In this document: in pieces, positions 28,177 to 37,272 of the stretch
Layout of the letters: every line of letters begins with the position of its first letter
Position numbering within the stretch: position 1 is the first letter of the stretch
Source: Gammaproteobacteria bacterium
GTDB taxonomy: Bacteria; Pseudomonadota; Gammaproteobacteria; Xanthomonadales; Wenzhouxiangellaceae
Direction of reading: 5' to 3'
DNA: 55,400 nt
NCBI GenBank assembly: GCA_018819105.1
Contig: JAHJQV010000040.1
Location: forward strand, 1-55,400
Notes under the pieces: generated by a model
Seen by the model: only the letters and a program-made list of their open reading frames with translations
Databases searched by the model: none
Told to the model about the DNA's origin: nothing
Translations under genes and position numbers: made by a program

Positions 28177-29243
28177 CAGCGCAGCTTGCGCAGCATCAGC
28201 CAGGCTGCCAGCGCCAGCAGCAGCAGCGGCCCGAACGTGGTCAGGGCGGCATTGCTGCCGGCCAGCAGACCGAGATAACTGACCGCCGTGCTCACCAGAT
28301 AAAAAAGCAGCCCCACCGCCGATGACTGCATGATGCGCTTGGCAGCAGTACTGGAGCGATTGCTGCCGGTGGCGACCGGCACCGCAATCATCGCCATCAG
28401 CAATGCCGCCACCGGCACGCTGAGCTGACGCCACAGCGCCAGCGCATAGCGCTCGCTGGCCTGGCCACGCTGCTGCAGATCACGGATATAGCGAAACAGG
28501 TCGGTGGGTGCCAGCGACTCGGCCGGAATCGACAGCGCGCCGATCTGCTGGTCATCCAGAAAGGTGTCCCACACCAGGCTGTCATGGAAATTTGCCGTGT
28601 GCTCGCCGGCATCGCTGTGCTTGACCCAGACATTGCGCAACTGCCACTGCCGGTCGGGCAGGATGCGCGCGGATTCGGCATGCATGTAGGTGGCCAGACC
28701 CTGGTCCGGCGCAAACTCATAAATGCTGATGGCAAGTGGTATGCGCCCCAGCTCAAACGCTTTCACGTTGAGAAAGCGCAAGCCATCGCGCGCCCACAGC
28801 CCCTGGCTGCCGAGCAGCGAGGACTCGGCCGAAAGCTTTTCCGCCCGCATCGTATGGGCGCTGTGCTCCAGCTGCGGAATGCCGAACTGGGCCAGCAGCA
28901 GAACGATTCCGATGATCACCAGTGCGGTCTGCAAAACCATGGCAAACAGATCCCGCAACGATGCGCCCAGCGCCCTGATTGCCACCAGTTGCCCGCTGCC
29001 GGCCAGCATGCCGAGCGCAAACACGGTGCCCAGCAGCATGATCACCGGCAGCAGGTCATAACTCTGTTTCGCAGCGGTCATCAGCGTGAACAGGAATGCA
29101 TCGGCCATGCCGTAGTCACCCTGGTTGACCTTATCCAGTTCGTCGGCCAGCGTGATCAGGCTGAACAGGCCCACCAGAATTACCGTGACCAGGGCATAGC
29201 CCCGCAGTAACTCCCGGCTCAGATAGCGAAAGAAAATGCTCAT
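28176..29243 (-). CDS. lptG: LptG-like lipid transporter permease
   Basis: A 355-residue protein with the LptF/G layout: three N-terminal helices, a periplasmic beta-jellyroll (about 130-260) and three C-terminal helices. LptF/G extract lipopolysaccharide from the inner membrane with LptB and LptC. Here the gene sits between an LptF-like gene and a Tam41-like gene in the ceramide operon, away from the usual gammaproteobacterial lptFG surroundings. It may therefore serve a sphingolipid rather than LPS. Start overlaps lptF by ATGA. Confidence 0.82.
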   Translation of the reverse strand: MSIFFRYLSRELLRGYALVTVILVGLFSLITLADELDKVNQGDYGMADAFLFTLMTAAKQSYDLLPVIMLLGTVFALGMLAGSGQLVAIRALGASLRDLFAMVLQTALVIIGIVLLLAQFGIPQLEHSAHTMRAEKLSAESSLLGSQGLWARDGLRFLNVKAFELGRIPLAISIYEFAPDQGLATYMHAESARILPDRQWQLRNVWVKHSDAGEHTANFHDSLVWDTFLDDQQIGALSIPAESLAPTDLFRYIRDLQQRGQASERYALALWRQLSVPVAALLMAMIAVPVATGSNRSSTAAKRIMQSSAVGLLFYLVSTAVSYLGLLAGSNAALTTFGPLLLLALAAWLMLRKLR

Positions 29244-30385
29244 GCCGCGACACCGGGATGCTGGCTGCGAGCAGCAGCCGCAGACCGCCGTCGGCGCGAA
29301 CGCCGCGGCCAGTACCAGCCCAGTAGCAGCGCACCGATCAGCATGTGCGGCCAGAATATGCCCGGAAACGGCGCCACCAGACCCTGCTCCAGCCAGCTGC
29401 GCGCCAGTGAATCCACGTTGAAGAACACGATCATGATTACAGCCGCCAGGATCAGTCGGCCATAACGGCTGCGGCGAGGTGCCGTGCGACTCAACGGCAC
29501 CGCCAGCAAGGCCAGCAGCAGGGTGGTCAGTGGCGCGGCGAAGCGGCGTTGCAGCTCGGTCAGCATGACCGGATCGGCGGCGGCAGCCAGCGCGGCCAGT
29601 GACATGGCCTTGCGTCGGCTGCCCACCTCGGCACCAGCATTATCGGCCATCGCCAGGGTCATGGCCTGGAAATGCAGGTGCCAGTCGTCGCGCATGGCGG
29701 CATTCTGTTGCACACGGTAAAGGTGACCGTCCTCGAAACGAATCATCTGGCGGCCATCGGCATCGAAATACTGTTCTGCCGTTGCAGCAAAGATGATCTC
29801 GTCGACGCCATCACGACTGCGCGCCACCAGCACATCGCGGAGCTGCTCGCCCTCGCGGCGATCGGCAAACACCACCCGGCTGTCAGCCGAGCGGTCGGTG
29901 CCTTCCAGCTCGGCCTCGACATTGCCGGCGGTCAGATAGAACTCTCCGGACTGGATGCGGCGCAGATCATTGTCGTCGCTGATCGCCTGGCGTACCGTGT
30001 AGATCTGTTCGAACAGTGGCGCGCGCAGACTCAGCATCAGTAGTGCAATCAGCAAAGTGAACAGCGTGGCAATGGCAAGAACACTGCCGATGATCATGCG
30101 TTCGCCGCCGCCGGCTGCCCGGATGGCGACGCTCTCCTGACTGCTTACCATCTGCCCCAGACCGGACACGATGGCCAAAAACAGCGACACCGGCAACAGC
30201 AGATCCAGCACCGTGATCGCCTGCAGACCGATCAGCCGGACGAACTCCGACGCGGTCATGGAGGCCGCGCCTCCGGCTCCGATCAGGTCGGTGGCAGCCC
30301 AAGCCAGATACAGGGCCAGCAGAAACAGCAGCGAACCCAGCATGGGCTGCATGATGCGGCGGGCGATGTAGCGCGGCAGTATCAT
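29240..30385 (-). CDS. lptF: LptF-like lipid transporter permease
   Basis: A 381-residue partner of the LptG-like protein, with N-terminal helices (about 13-33 and 55-75), a periplasmic domain and C-terminal helices with an Arg-rich tail. It begins with LPRYIARRIMQPML, typical of LptF. The ATGA overlaps on both sides couple it to the ceramide synthase gene before and lptG after. No lptB, lptC or lptA is nearby, so it must share or find those elsewhere. Whether it is the only LptF of the genome cannot be seen. Confidence 0.82.
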   Translation of the reverse strand: MILPRYIARRIMQPMLGSLLFLLALYLAWAATDLIGAGGAASMTASEFVRLIGLQAITVLDLLLPVSLFLAIVSGLGQMVSSQESVAIRAAGGGERMIIGSVLAIATLFTLLIALLMLSLRAPLFEQIYTVRQAISDDNDLRRIQSGEFYLTAGNVEAELEGTDRSADSRVVFADRREGEQLRDVLVARSRDGVDEIIFAATAEQYFDADGRQMIRFEDGHLYRVQQNAAMRDDWHLHFQAMTLAMADNAGAEVGSRRKAMSLAALAAAADPVMLTELQRRFAAPLTTLLLALLAVPLSRTAPRRSRYGRLILAAVIMIVFFNVDSLARSWLEQGLVAPFPGIFWPHMLIGALLLGWYWPRRSRRRRSAAAARSQHPGVAA

Positions 30386-31530
30386 CTGCCGCTTTCGCTG
30401 TCAGCCTGAGCAAGATCCATGGCGAACACCTGATAGCGTTTGTACACCTCTCCGGTCATGCCTTCGATGATTCCGCGCATGCCCTTGTTGTCTTCCAGAA
30501 TCCAGGACAGTTCAACCTGTCTGAGCCCCTGCGGCACTGAATAGATCTGCAGCTGTTCGATCATGAGAAAGGCAATCACCGCAGCCAGCGGTGTGCCATG
30601 AAAGCGCTTGCGCACACCCATCAGCGGCACCCGTGCACGGCGGATGGGCTGCAGCCGCAAACGATACAGCAGCCTGAACAGGTTGAATGGCAACAGCTTG
30701 CCGTTGAAATCGGCGACCAGGTGATTGACATCCGGCAGCAGCACGATAAAGCCGACCGCCTCACCCTCATACTCGACAAAATGCACCCAGCCCGGCTTCA
30801 GTAGTGGCCTGATCTCGGCCCCCATTTCCGCGAATTCGGCCTCGGTAAACGGCACAAAACCCCAGTTGTCCTGCCAGGCGTCATTGAAGATATCGCGCAT
30901 CAGCTGCATCTCGTCATTTCGTCGCGACCAGTCAGGCTGACGCAGCTGTAGCCGCTTGCGATAACGTCTGGCCAGCTTGTACAGCGCCGGGTTGGCCTTG
31001 CATCGGACATCCAGATCATAAGCCAGCATGGTCTGCACCGGGCTCAGACCTGCGGCAATGTAGCGTTCCTGATAATACGGCAGGGCATGGCCCATCAATA
31101 CCATCGGAGGCGCATCGAAGCCGTCGACCAGCAAACCGCACTGATGGTTGATGCCGGGATCAAACGGCCCCTGCATGATGCTTGCACCCTGCTCCCGGCA
31201 CCAGTCCGCCGCCGTCTGCAACAGGGCATCAAACACGCTCTGATCATCAATGGCCTCAAGAAACCCGAACTGGCCGATGCGCTGGTCCGGGTGCAGGCGG
31301 TCGGTCTGGGCAGTAATGCGACCGACCACCTTGCCATCGCGCAGCGCCAGCCAGGCCTGCAGTCGGCCATGCTCAAACCAGGCCCCCTTGTTACGCAGCC
31401 ACTTGCCGGTTTCCATCTCCAGCGGCAGAATGTGGTGGGGATCATCGGCATAGATCGCGGCTGGCGCGCGCAAAAACTGCTTTCTGTGGCGGGCATGGCG
31501 AACTGGAACGATGCTGGTCGATGAGGGCAT
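30382..31530 (-). CDS. bcerS: Bacterial ceramide synthase (GNAT-like N-acyltransferase)
   Basis: A 382-residue protein resembling the bacterial ceramide synthase of Caulobacter, which N-acylates a long-chain amine or ketone base. It is cytoplasmic with no membrane helices. Visible features are an N-terminal GNAT-like half with ALRDGKVVGRITAQ at about 62-75, FGFLEA and QGPFDPGINHQCG, and a second half with EYEGEAVGFIVLLPDVN. It opens the leftward operon and overlaps lptF. The divergent operon encodes the other ceramide enzymes (Spt, CerR, ACP, acyl ligase), which strongly supports the call. Confidence 0.78.
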   Translation of the reverse strand: MPSSTSIVPVRHARHRKQFLRAPAAIYADDPHHILPLEMETGKWLRNKGAWFEHGRLQAWLALRDGKVVGRITAQTDRLHPDQRIGQFGFLEAIDDQSVFDALLQTAADWCREQGASIMQGPFDPGINHQCGLLVDGFDAPPMVLMGHALPYYQERYIAAGLSPVQTMLAYDLDVRCKANPALYKLARRYRKRLQLRQPDWSRRNDEMQLMRDIFNDAWQDNWGFVPFTEAEFAEMGAEIRPLLKPGWVHFVEYEGEAVGFIVLLPDVNHLVADFNGKLLPFNLFRLLYRLRLQPIRRARVPLMGVRKRFHGTPLAAVIAFLMIEQLQIYSVPQGLRQVELSWILEDNKGMRGIIEGMTGEVYKRYQVFAMDLAQADSESGR

Positions 31531-31531
31531 C

Positions 31532-31648
31532 TCAGTACTGCATCGGGTTCACGAAACGGTCATAAACAGCACGTGCTGCAAGCTCCCTAGCTGCTGCGAT
31601 GCGTTGCCAGCGGCAGCGCTGGTGGTGGTGATGGGTCAATCTGTGCAT
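31532..31648 (-). CDS. Possible 38-residue ORF upstream of the ceramide synthase
   Basis: A short frame (start ATG at 31648, TGA at 31532-31534) ends one base before the bCerS ATG, a tight spacing typical of coupled genes. It begins MHRLTHHHHQRC and continues with a helical Arg/Ala-rich part ending in FVNPMQY. There is no ribosome binding site, but an AT-rich promoter-like stretch lies just before the ATG, so it could be leaderless. No family is recognised. It might be a real small protein, a leader peptide or chance. Confidence 0.35.
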   Translation of the reverse strand: MHRLTHHHHQRCRWQRIAAARELAARAVYDRFVNPMQY

Positions 31649-32081
31649 GGAATAGTTGTAATATTAACGGAAATTTTATTAAATGAATGTGATTCGAAGC
31701 GTGTCGGGATCGATGGCAACCGCCTGGCGACACAGTAACCAGCTTGCGCTTCGTCTTGCCAAAGTTGTCATGACGGCTTGCATCTGTGTCGTCAAACAGT
31801 GAAAATAGCACGTTTGTTCAGGCACGATGCAGCCATTATATTGCAGCACGTACCGGGATTGAGCGGCCATTTGCATCCTGTCGGTGTCTGTTTGCCAAGG
31901 ATGTGCAAGCTGGACAAACTGCGCTAGAGCAAGAGCTCTGCATGCAGCAGCAGCATGCAGTCGCTGCCACGGCAGCACTGGTGGAACCAGCCATCCAGTC
32001 GCCGAGTGCGTGCAAGCAGTTGCCAGCAACGAGATGACTGTGGACAACGGGCAGACAGGAACGTCTGCAGCACAGCCGGCG
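31649..32081. other. Gene-poor intergenic region between the divergent sphingolipid operons
   Basis: The gap between the two operons is unusually long (about 790 bases from the bCerS start to the ligase start). This part holds no convincing gene. It is AT-rich at 31650-31700 (TTAATAAAATTTCC-type stretch on the minus strand), a likely leftward promoter. A forward TTGTTC-17-TATATT arrangement at 31814-31842 is a weak candidate. The long reading frames on the minus strand lack family resemblance. Confidence 0.4.
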
Positions 32082-32108
32082 CTGACATCCCGGACAATTG
32101 GCTATAAT
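32082..32108 (+). promoter_or_regulatory. Candidate promoter of the rightward sphingolipid operon
   Basis: A consensus -10 box TATAAT at 32103-32108 is preceded by CTGACA at 32082-32087 (five of six matches to the -35 consensus) with a slightly short 15-base spacer. The leader to the ligase start would be about 230 bases and includes a 27-codon frame with a good AGGAG site and a repeated GACGTCRAGC (32277-32300). Confidence 0.45.
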
Positions 32109-32346
32109 GACCTGCACCACTGAATGCACGGATAAACAATCGCAGTCATGACAAACCCGAAACACCTCAATCAGGAAGCTCCAGCGACCCATCGCAGGAG
32201 CTGCCGTGATGCGCTTGGCCATGGTCCCGGCATATCAGCAGTCCCGTCGTCTGGCGGCCGCGTGCTGCAGACGACTGACGTCAAGCCTATGACGTCGAGC
32301 AGACGACAGTTCATGGCTGGTGAGACAAATCAGGGAGATACTTGCC

Positions 32347-34143
32347 TTGCTTAGCATCGGTACGCCTACAGAACATTCGCTGCCGCTGAAACATGCGGCG
32401 TTTGCCACCCTCACCGACGCCCTGGAATATGCCAGCCGTGGTGAAACCGGTTACAACTTCTACGATGGGCGCGGCAAGCTTTACTGCCGCCTGCCCTATG
32501 CCGATCTCTATCAGCAGGCTCGCAGCACCGCCCGGCGACTGCGCTCACTGGGACTGCCACGCGGCAGTCGCATGGTGCTGGTCGCGGAGACCTGCCCGGA
32601 CTTCGTGCGCTTCTTCTATGCCTGCCAGCTGGCTGGCCTTACCCCGGTTCCGGTGCCCGCGGCCGTCCATCTCGGCGGTCGCGAAGCCTACATCAGACAG
32701 CTGCGGCGACTGATCCAGAGCAGCACCCCGATGCTGGCGATGGCACCACCGGATTACCTGGACATGCTGCGTTGCGCCTGCAGCGGACTGCCGGTGCAGC
32801 ACATCGGCGACGCCGCCCATTTCGATCAGCTCAGCGCCAGCGACGACAGCCCGTTACAGCCACTGCAGCCGGATGAACTGGCCTATCTGCAATACACTTC
32901 CGGCAGCACCCAGTTTCCACGCGGCGTGATGATCACGCAGAGCGCGGTGATGCACAACCTCAATGGCATTCTTGAGCACGGTCTGGCCATGGGTGCCACC
33001 GACCGCTGTGTGTCCTGGCTGCCTTTTTACCACGACATGGGCCTGGTTGGTCTGCTGCTGGCGCCGATGGCCACCCAACGCTCGGTCGATTACATCGGCA
33101 CGCGCGATTTTGCCATGCGCCCGCGCCTGTGGCTGAATATCATGTCGCAGACCGGTGGCACCGTTTCCTTCAGCCCGCCGTTTGGATATGAGCTGTGCGC
33201 CCGTCGCGTGCGCGAATCGGATCTGGAGCGCCTGGATCTGTCGGCCTGGCGGGTGGCTGGTGTCGGTGCCGAGACCATTCGTCCCAGCAGCCTGCATAAC
33301 TTTGCCACGGCACTGCAGCCGGCAGGTTTCAATCCGAATGCATTTCTGGCCTGCTACGGCATGGCCGAAGTTTCCCTCGCGATCAGTTTTGCGCCGCTGG
33401 GTCGCGAAGTGATCATCGACACTGTTGACGCCGATCACCTCGGCCAGCAGCAGATCGCGCGCAGTGTCGACAACTGTGCTGCAACAGACGGACACACTAC
33501 TGCCCGCGTAAACCATTTTGTCCGCTGTGGCCACAGCCTGCCGGGCATGGATGTACAGATCCGTGATGAGCACGGTAAGGTGGTGCCGGACCGGCATTGC
33601 GGCACCATTTTCGTGCGTGGCCCCAGCCTTATGACGGGCTATCTGGACCAGCCGGAAATCACCGCCAGTGTGCTGTCCGACGGCTGGCTCAATACCGGTG
33701 ATATGGGCTACATGATCGACAACGAGATCATCATCACTGGCCGGCAGAAAGACATGATCATCATTAACGGTCGCAACATCTGGCCACAGGATCTGGAATA
33801 CATTGCCGAACGGCAGCCGGAAATCCGTCCTGAGGATGCTTCCGCCTTTGCCGTGATCGAGAATGACAAGCGCGAAGTCGCGGTCATGGTGGTGCAGTGC
33901 CGTCAGGCCGATCCTGCCGTGCGCAACGATCTGGCTGAGCGCCTGCGTGCCGCCGTGCATGCCGAAATGGGCATCGAGTGTCGCATTGATCTGGTGCCGC
34001 CGCATACCCTCCCGCGCACATCGTCCGGCAAGCTGTCGCGTTCCGGGGCCAAGCAGGATTATCTGCTGCGTCAGCAGCAACGCAGCGAGCAGGCCGACCG
34101 CCAGCAGCACAGCAACCGCCAGGCCAGCCCGGTCAGCCACTGA
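32347..34143 (+). CDS. Fatty acyl-AMP/acyl-ACP ligase of sphingolipid synthesis
   Basis: An adenylate-forming enzyme of about 598 residues. The AMP-binding motif YTSGSTQFPRGVMIT is clear, followed by the FAAL-like LPFYHDMGLVG and GYMIDNEIIITGRQKD with a C-terminal LPRTSSGKLSR. It likely activates a fatty acid and loads the ACP encoded downstream. A TTG start at 32347 is chosen because GGGAG lies 9 bases before it; a GTG at 32320 without such a site is the alternative. CerR follows after 14 bases. Confidence 0.83.
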   Translation: MLSIGTPTEHSLPLKHAAFATLTDALEYASRGETGYNFYDGRGKLYCRLPYADLYQQARSTARRLRSLGLPRGSRMVLVAETCPDFVRFFYACQLAGLTPVPVPAAVHLGGREAYIRQLRRLIQSSTPMLAMAPPDYLDMLRCACSGLPVQHIGDAAHFDQLSASDDSPLQPLQPDELAYLQYTSGSTQFPRGVMITQSAVMHNLNGILEHGLAMGATDRCVSWLPFYHDMGLVGLLLAPMATQRSVDYIGTRDFAMRPRLWLNIMSQTGGTVSFSPPFGYELCARRVRESDLERLDLSAWRVAGVGAETIRPSSLHNFATALQPAGFNPNAFLACYGMAEVSLAISFAPLGREVIIDTVDADHLGQQQIARSVDNCAATDGHTTARVNHFVRCGHSLPGMDVQIRDEHGKVVPDRHCGTIFVRGPSLMTGYLDQPEITASVLSDGWLNTGDMGYMIDNEIIITGRQKDMIIINGRNIWPQDLEYIAERQPEIRPEDASAFAVIENDKREVAVMVVQCRQADPAVRNDLAERLRAAVHAEMGIECRIDLVPPHTLPRTSSGKLSRSGAKQDYLLRQQQRSEQADRQQHSNRQASPVSH

Positions 34144-34157
34144 GACACGCATCGTCC

Positions 34158-35156
34158 ATGCCGGCTGCCGGCATCCCGTCACGCCCCGCACCGCAGGCAC
34201 CGGCCGCGCTGATCGGCATCACCGGTGCCACCGGCTTTGTCGGTGGCTGGCTGGCCCAGAGCCTGCTGCAACAGGGTCATCGCATACGCCTGCTGGTCCG
34301 CTCAGACGCACGTCGACTGCCTGAGCCGATCCGCCAGCAGGCCGACATCACCGTTGGCGATCTGCACAATGCCGAGGCCTTGCTCAGCTTCACCCGCGAC
34401 TGTGATGCCGTGGTGCATTGCGCCGCCAGCGTGCGCGGCAACAGCTGGCAAGATTTTGCCAGCGCCAACGTGAGCGGCACGGGCAATCTGCTCAGGGCCA
34501 TGCAGGACCAGGGCTGTGACTATCTGCTGCACATCTCCAGCCTCGCCGCCAGCCAGCCGCAACTGAGCTGGTACAGCCGCAGCAAACATCTGGCCGAAAC
34601 CCTGATTGTCGACAGCGGCATGCCTGCCCTGATGCTGCGTCCGCCCGCCATATATGGTCCCGGCGATCGTGAACTTAAGCCCCTGCTCGACATGCTGTAT
34701 CGCGGTGGTCTGGCACTGCGTGTCACGGCACCGCAACAGCGTCTCGCCCTGCTGCATGTGGCCGATTTGTGCAGTGCCATCAGCGCCGCACTGGCAGTGC
34801 GACCACAGGGCTGCTACGCCATCGACGACGGCAATGCACAAGGCTATGACTGGCATGATCTGCGCCTGGCCATGCAGCAGCTGTCAGGCCGCCGCGTGCG
34901 CAGTGTGCAGTTGCCGGCGGCAATCTTGCACGCGCTGGCCCATTTGAACCTGCACTGGTCACGACTGCGCCGTCGCGGCAGCATGCTCAATCCGGGCAAG
35001 GCCAGGGAGTTGCGCTGGGCTGACTGGCGGGCCGACGAACCCACCTTGCAACAGGCTCTGGACTGGCAGCCGAATTACCCCCTGGAGGCTGGCCTGCAGA
35101 CGATTTATGGCAGCAGCAAATCAGCATCAGCCGCAGATGCGAACACAGCCGGGTGA
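34158..35156 (+). CDS. cerR: CerR-like NAD(P)-dependent epimerase/reductase
   Basis: An extended short-chain dehydrogenase/reductase of 332 residues. The Rossmann motif GITGATGFVGG is at about 19-29 and the catalytic YSRSK follows ISSLAASQ near residue 138. In bacterial ceramide synthesis CerR reduces the keto group of the ceramide precursor. Placement between the acyl ligase and the ACP/Spt pair matches that role. The ACP gene follows only after a 428-base gap that holds an inverted-repeat element. Confidence 0.8.
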   Translation: MPAAGIPSRPAPQAPAALIGITGATGFVGGWLAQSLLQQGHRIRLLVRSDARRLPEPIRQQADITVGDLHNAEALLSFTRDCDAVVHCAASVRGNSWQDFASANVSGTGNLLRAMQDQGCDYLLHISSLAASQPQLSWYSRSKHLAETLIVDSGMPALMLRPPAIYGPGDRELKPLLDMLYRGGLALRVTAPQQRLALLHVADLCSAISAALAVRPQGCYAIDDGNAQGYDWHDLRLAMQQLSGRRVRSVQLPAAILHALAHLNLHWSRLRRRGSMLNPGKARELRWADWRADEPTLQQALDWQPNYPLEAGLQTIYGSSKSASAADANTAG

Positions 35157-35181
35157 ATCCACAATGCTGCGCCTGGTCTAA

Positions 35182-35445
35182 CTAATACCTGCACAAGTAT
35201 TACCACATTCAGCTTGTCTCACGGCCTGCGTAGCAAGGCGTCGCTGTGCAGCTGTAGCCTTAGACGACCGCAAACAGCGAGAACTCAGCCCACACGCGCC
35301 GTGAGGCAAGCCCGGTGGGGGCTACGGACGAATCCACCTGCGTCGTTAAAGTGGCTCGACGTAGAATGACTATGCCTTTACCACTTTGCCTAACAGGCGA
35401 ATCCATCCGTAGCCCTGAGTACGGCAATACCTGTGCAGGTATTAG
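35182..35445. repeat. Structured inverted-repeat (MITE-like) element inside the sphingolipid operon
   Basis: Terminal inverted repeats of 20 bases (CTAATACCTGCACARGTATT) lie at 35182-35201 and, on the other strand, at 35426-35445, matching at 19 of 20 positions. Each is itself nearly palindromic. Inside are further stems: 35211-35225 with 35298-35312 (13 of 15), GGGCTACGGA at 35319-35328 with 35406-35415 (perfect), and AAAGTGG at 35348-35354 with 35381-35387. No reading frame fits. It separates cerR from acp. Confidence 0.65.
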
Positions 35446-35584
35446 TAAACCCCACTATACTTGTGATTGCTGCGCAACCGGGACGCTGCGGCTGCACGCA
35501 GGGCCGGCATGCTGTGGCCAGCCATTGCGGCAGGTACAGACACGCAGCCGACGACGAACCACTGCACGACTGATCAGGAAACCC

Positions 35585-35842
35585 ATGCCAACACCTAGCC
35601 GCGAGTCATTGCTGGAGAACATCATCGCCCAGCTCAAGCAGATCAAGCCGGACGCGGGATCGCTTTCCGCAGACACCGATCTGGTTTCTGATCTGGGACT
35701 GGACTCAGTGCAGGTGCTGGAGATGTGCACCGATCTTGAGGATGATCTGGATCTGTCCATACCGGTCAACCGTCTCGGTGAGGTGCGCACCGCCGGGCAG
35801 CTTGCCGACCTGTTGCAGCAACTACTCAACGAAGCAGATTAA
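35585..35842 (+). CDS. acp: Acyl carrier protein
   Basis: An acidic 85-residue carrier protein. The phosphopantetheine site is the Ser in LGLDSVQVLE (about residues 38-47), followed by a helical half with many Asp/Glu. The ATG at 35585 is chosen; the longer frame from 35315 runs through the repeat element and is rejected. It ends four bases before spt and probably donates the acyl group to Spt or receives it from the ligase. Confidence 0.92.
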   Translation: MPTPSRESLLENIIAQLKQIKPDAGSLSADTDLVSDLGLDSVQVLEMCTDLEDDLDLSIPVNRLGEVRTAGQLADLLQQLLNEAD

Positions 35843-35846
35843 CGCC

Positions 35847-37094
35847 ATGTCATCCACAGCCAGCACCCTCAGCAATCTCCACCACGATTCGCTCTACGAC
35901 AAGCTGCGGCCCATCGCCGAAGCGCGCATGATGCTGAAACAGATCGGTATCGATCCGTTCGGCACCGCCATGGAGAACATACTGTCGCCGACCGAGGCCA
36001 TCATCAATGGTCAGCACACGATCCTGGTCGGCACCAACAACTACCTGGGCCTGACTTTCGACGCCGATGCCCTGGCAGCTGCACATGAGACCCTGGATGC
36101 GCTCGGTACCGGCACCACCGGATCGCGCATGGCCAATGGCAGTTTTACCCTGCATCGCCGGCTGGAAATGGATTTCGCCGCATTCTACGGCGTGCGAGAC
36201 TGCATCCTGTTTTCTACCGGCTACCTGGCCAATCTTGGTGTGTTGTCGGCGCTGGGCAGCGCCCAGGACGTGATTGTGCTGGATGCCGACTGCCATGCCA
36301 GCATTTATGACGGCTGCAAGCTGGGCGGTGCCGAAGTGATCCGATTCCGCCACAACGATCCGGAAGATCTGGACAAGCGCCTGCGGCGGCTGAAAAGTCG
36401 CGCGCGCAATGCCGTGATCGTGGTGGAAGGGCTCTACAGCATGCTTGGCGACGTCGCGCCGCTGGCGGAGATTGTCGCCGTCAAGCAGCGCTACGGCAGC
36501 TGTCTGGTGGTGGACGAGGCCCACTCTCTGGGCATATACGGCGCCACCGGGCGTGGTGTCGCCCAGGCCCAGCAGTGTGAGGACGGCGTTGATTTCACCG
36601 TCGGCACCTTCAGCAAAAGCCTGGGGGCGACCGGTGGTTTCTGCGTCAGCCAGCGCGAGGAGCTGGATCTGATCCGCTATGCATCCAGACCCTATATTTT
36701 CACCGCATCACCGGTGCCTTCCGTGGTTGCCTCAACCCGCGTGACCCTGCAAAAGCTCGCTGCCGGCAAGCATCTGCGCGCCAACCTGTTCGCACGGGCA
36801 GAACAGCTGCACCAGGGCCTGTTGGCACTGGGCTATCAGCCCGCTGCGGATGTGTCCCCGGTGATCGCGATCAACATCAAGGGTCGCCTGAATGCGCTGA
36901 ACTTCTGGAACAAACTGCTGGCTGCCGGTGCCTACTGCAACCTGGTGCTGCCACCGGCCACACCCAGCGGCGACCCGCTGTTGCGCATCAGTCTGAGCGC
37001 GGCACACAATGCAGAGCAGATCGACGCCGTGCTGCAGATGTTTGCCGATCTGTATCCGGATTACGCACAGGCCTGCGCCAGCGCCAGCGCATGA
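35847..37094 (+). CDS. spt: Serine palmitoyltransferase
   Basis: A PLP-dependent alpha-oxoamine synthase that condenses serine with an acyl thioester to give a 3-keto long-chain base, the first step of sphingolipid synthesis. The Schiff-base lysine is K257 in GTFSKSLGATGGF. VVDEAHSLG (221-229) holds the PLP-binding Asp223 and the His, and DADCHASIYDG lies at 146-156. Length is 415 residues. Close relatives KBL and AONS are excluded mainly by context: an ACP directly before it and ceramide genes around it. Confidence 0.87.
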   Translation: MSSTASTLSNLHHDSLYDKLRPIAEARMMLKQIGIDPFGTAMENILSPTEAIINGQHTILVGTNNYLGLTFDADALAAAHETLDALGTGTTGSRMANGSFTLHRRLEMDFAAFYGVRDCILFSTGYLANLGVLSALGSAQDVIVLDADCHASIYDGCKLGGAEVIRFRHNDPEDLDKRLRRLKSRARNAVIVVEGLYSMLGDVAPLAEIVAVKQRYGSCLVVDEAHSLGIYGATGRGVAQAQQCEDGVDFTVGTFSKSLGATGGFCVSQREELDLIRYASRPYIFTASPVPSVVASTRVTLQKLAAGKHLRANLFARAEQLHQGLLALGYQPAADVSPVIAINIKGRLNALNFWNKLLAAGAYCNLVLPPATPSGDPLLRISLSAAHNAEQIDAVLQMFADLYPDYAQACASASA

Positions 37095-37173
37095 ACGCAC
37101 ACCGCCGGACAGGTCAGCAGACCTGAGGCATCAGGCGAATGGAAGATCACAGGGGGCTATAACAGGGGAAAAA

Positions 37174-37249
<76 letters not shown>

Positions 37250-37272
37250 ATCGCAAACGAGTATTTTAGAGG

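Noticed and set aside
35315-35584. N-terminal extension of the acyl carrier protein
   Set aside because: Runs through the inverted-repeat element; the normal ACP start is at 35585.
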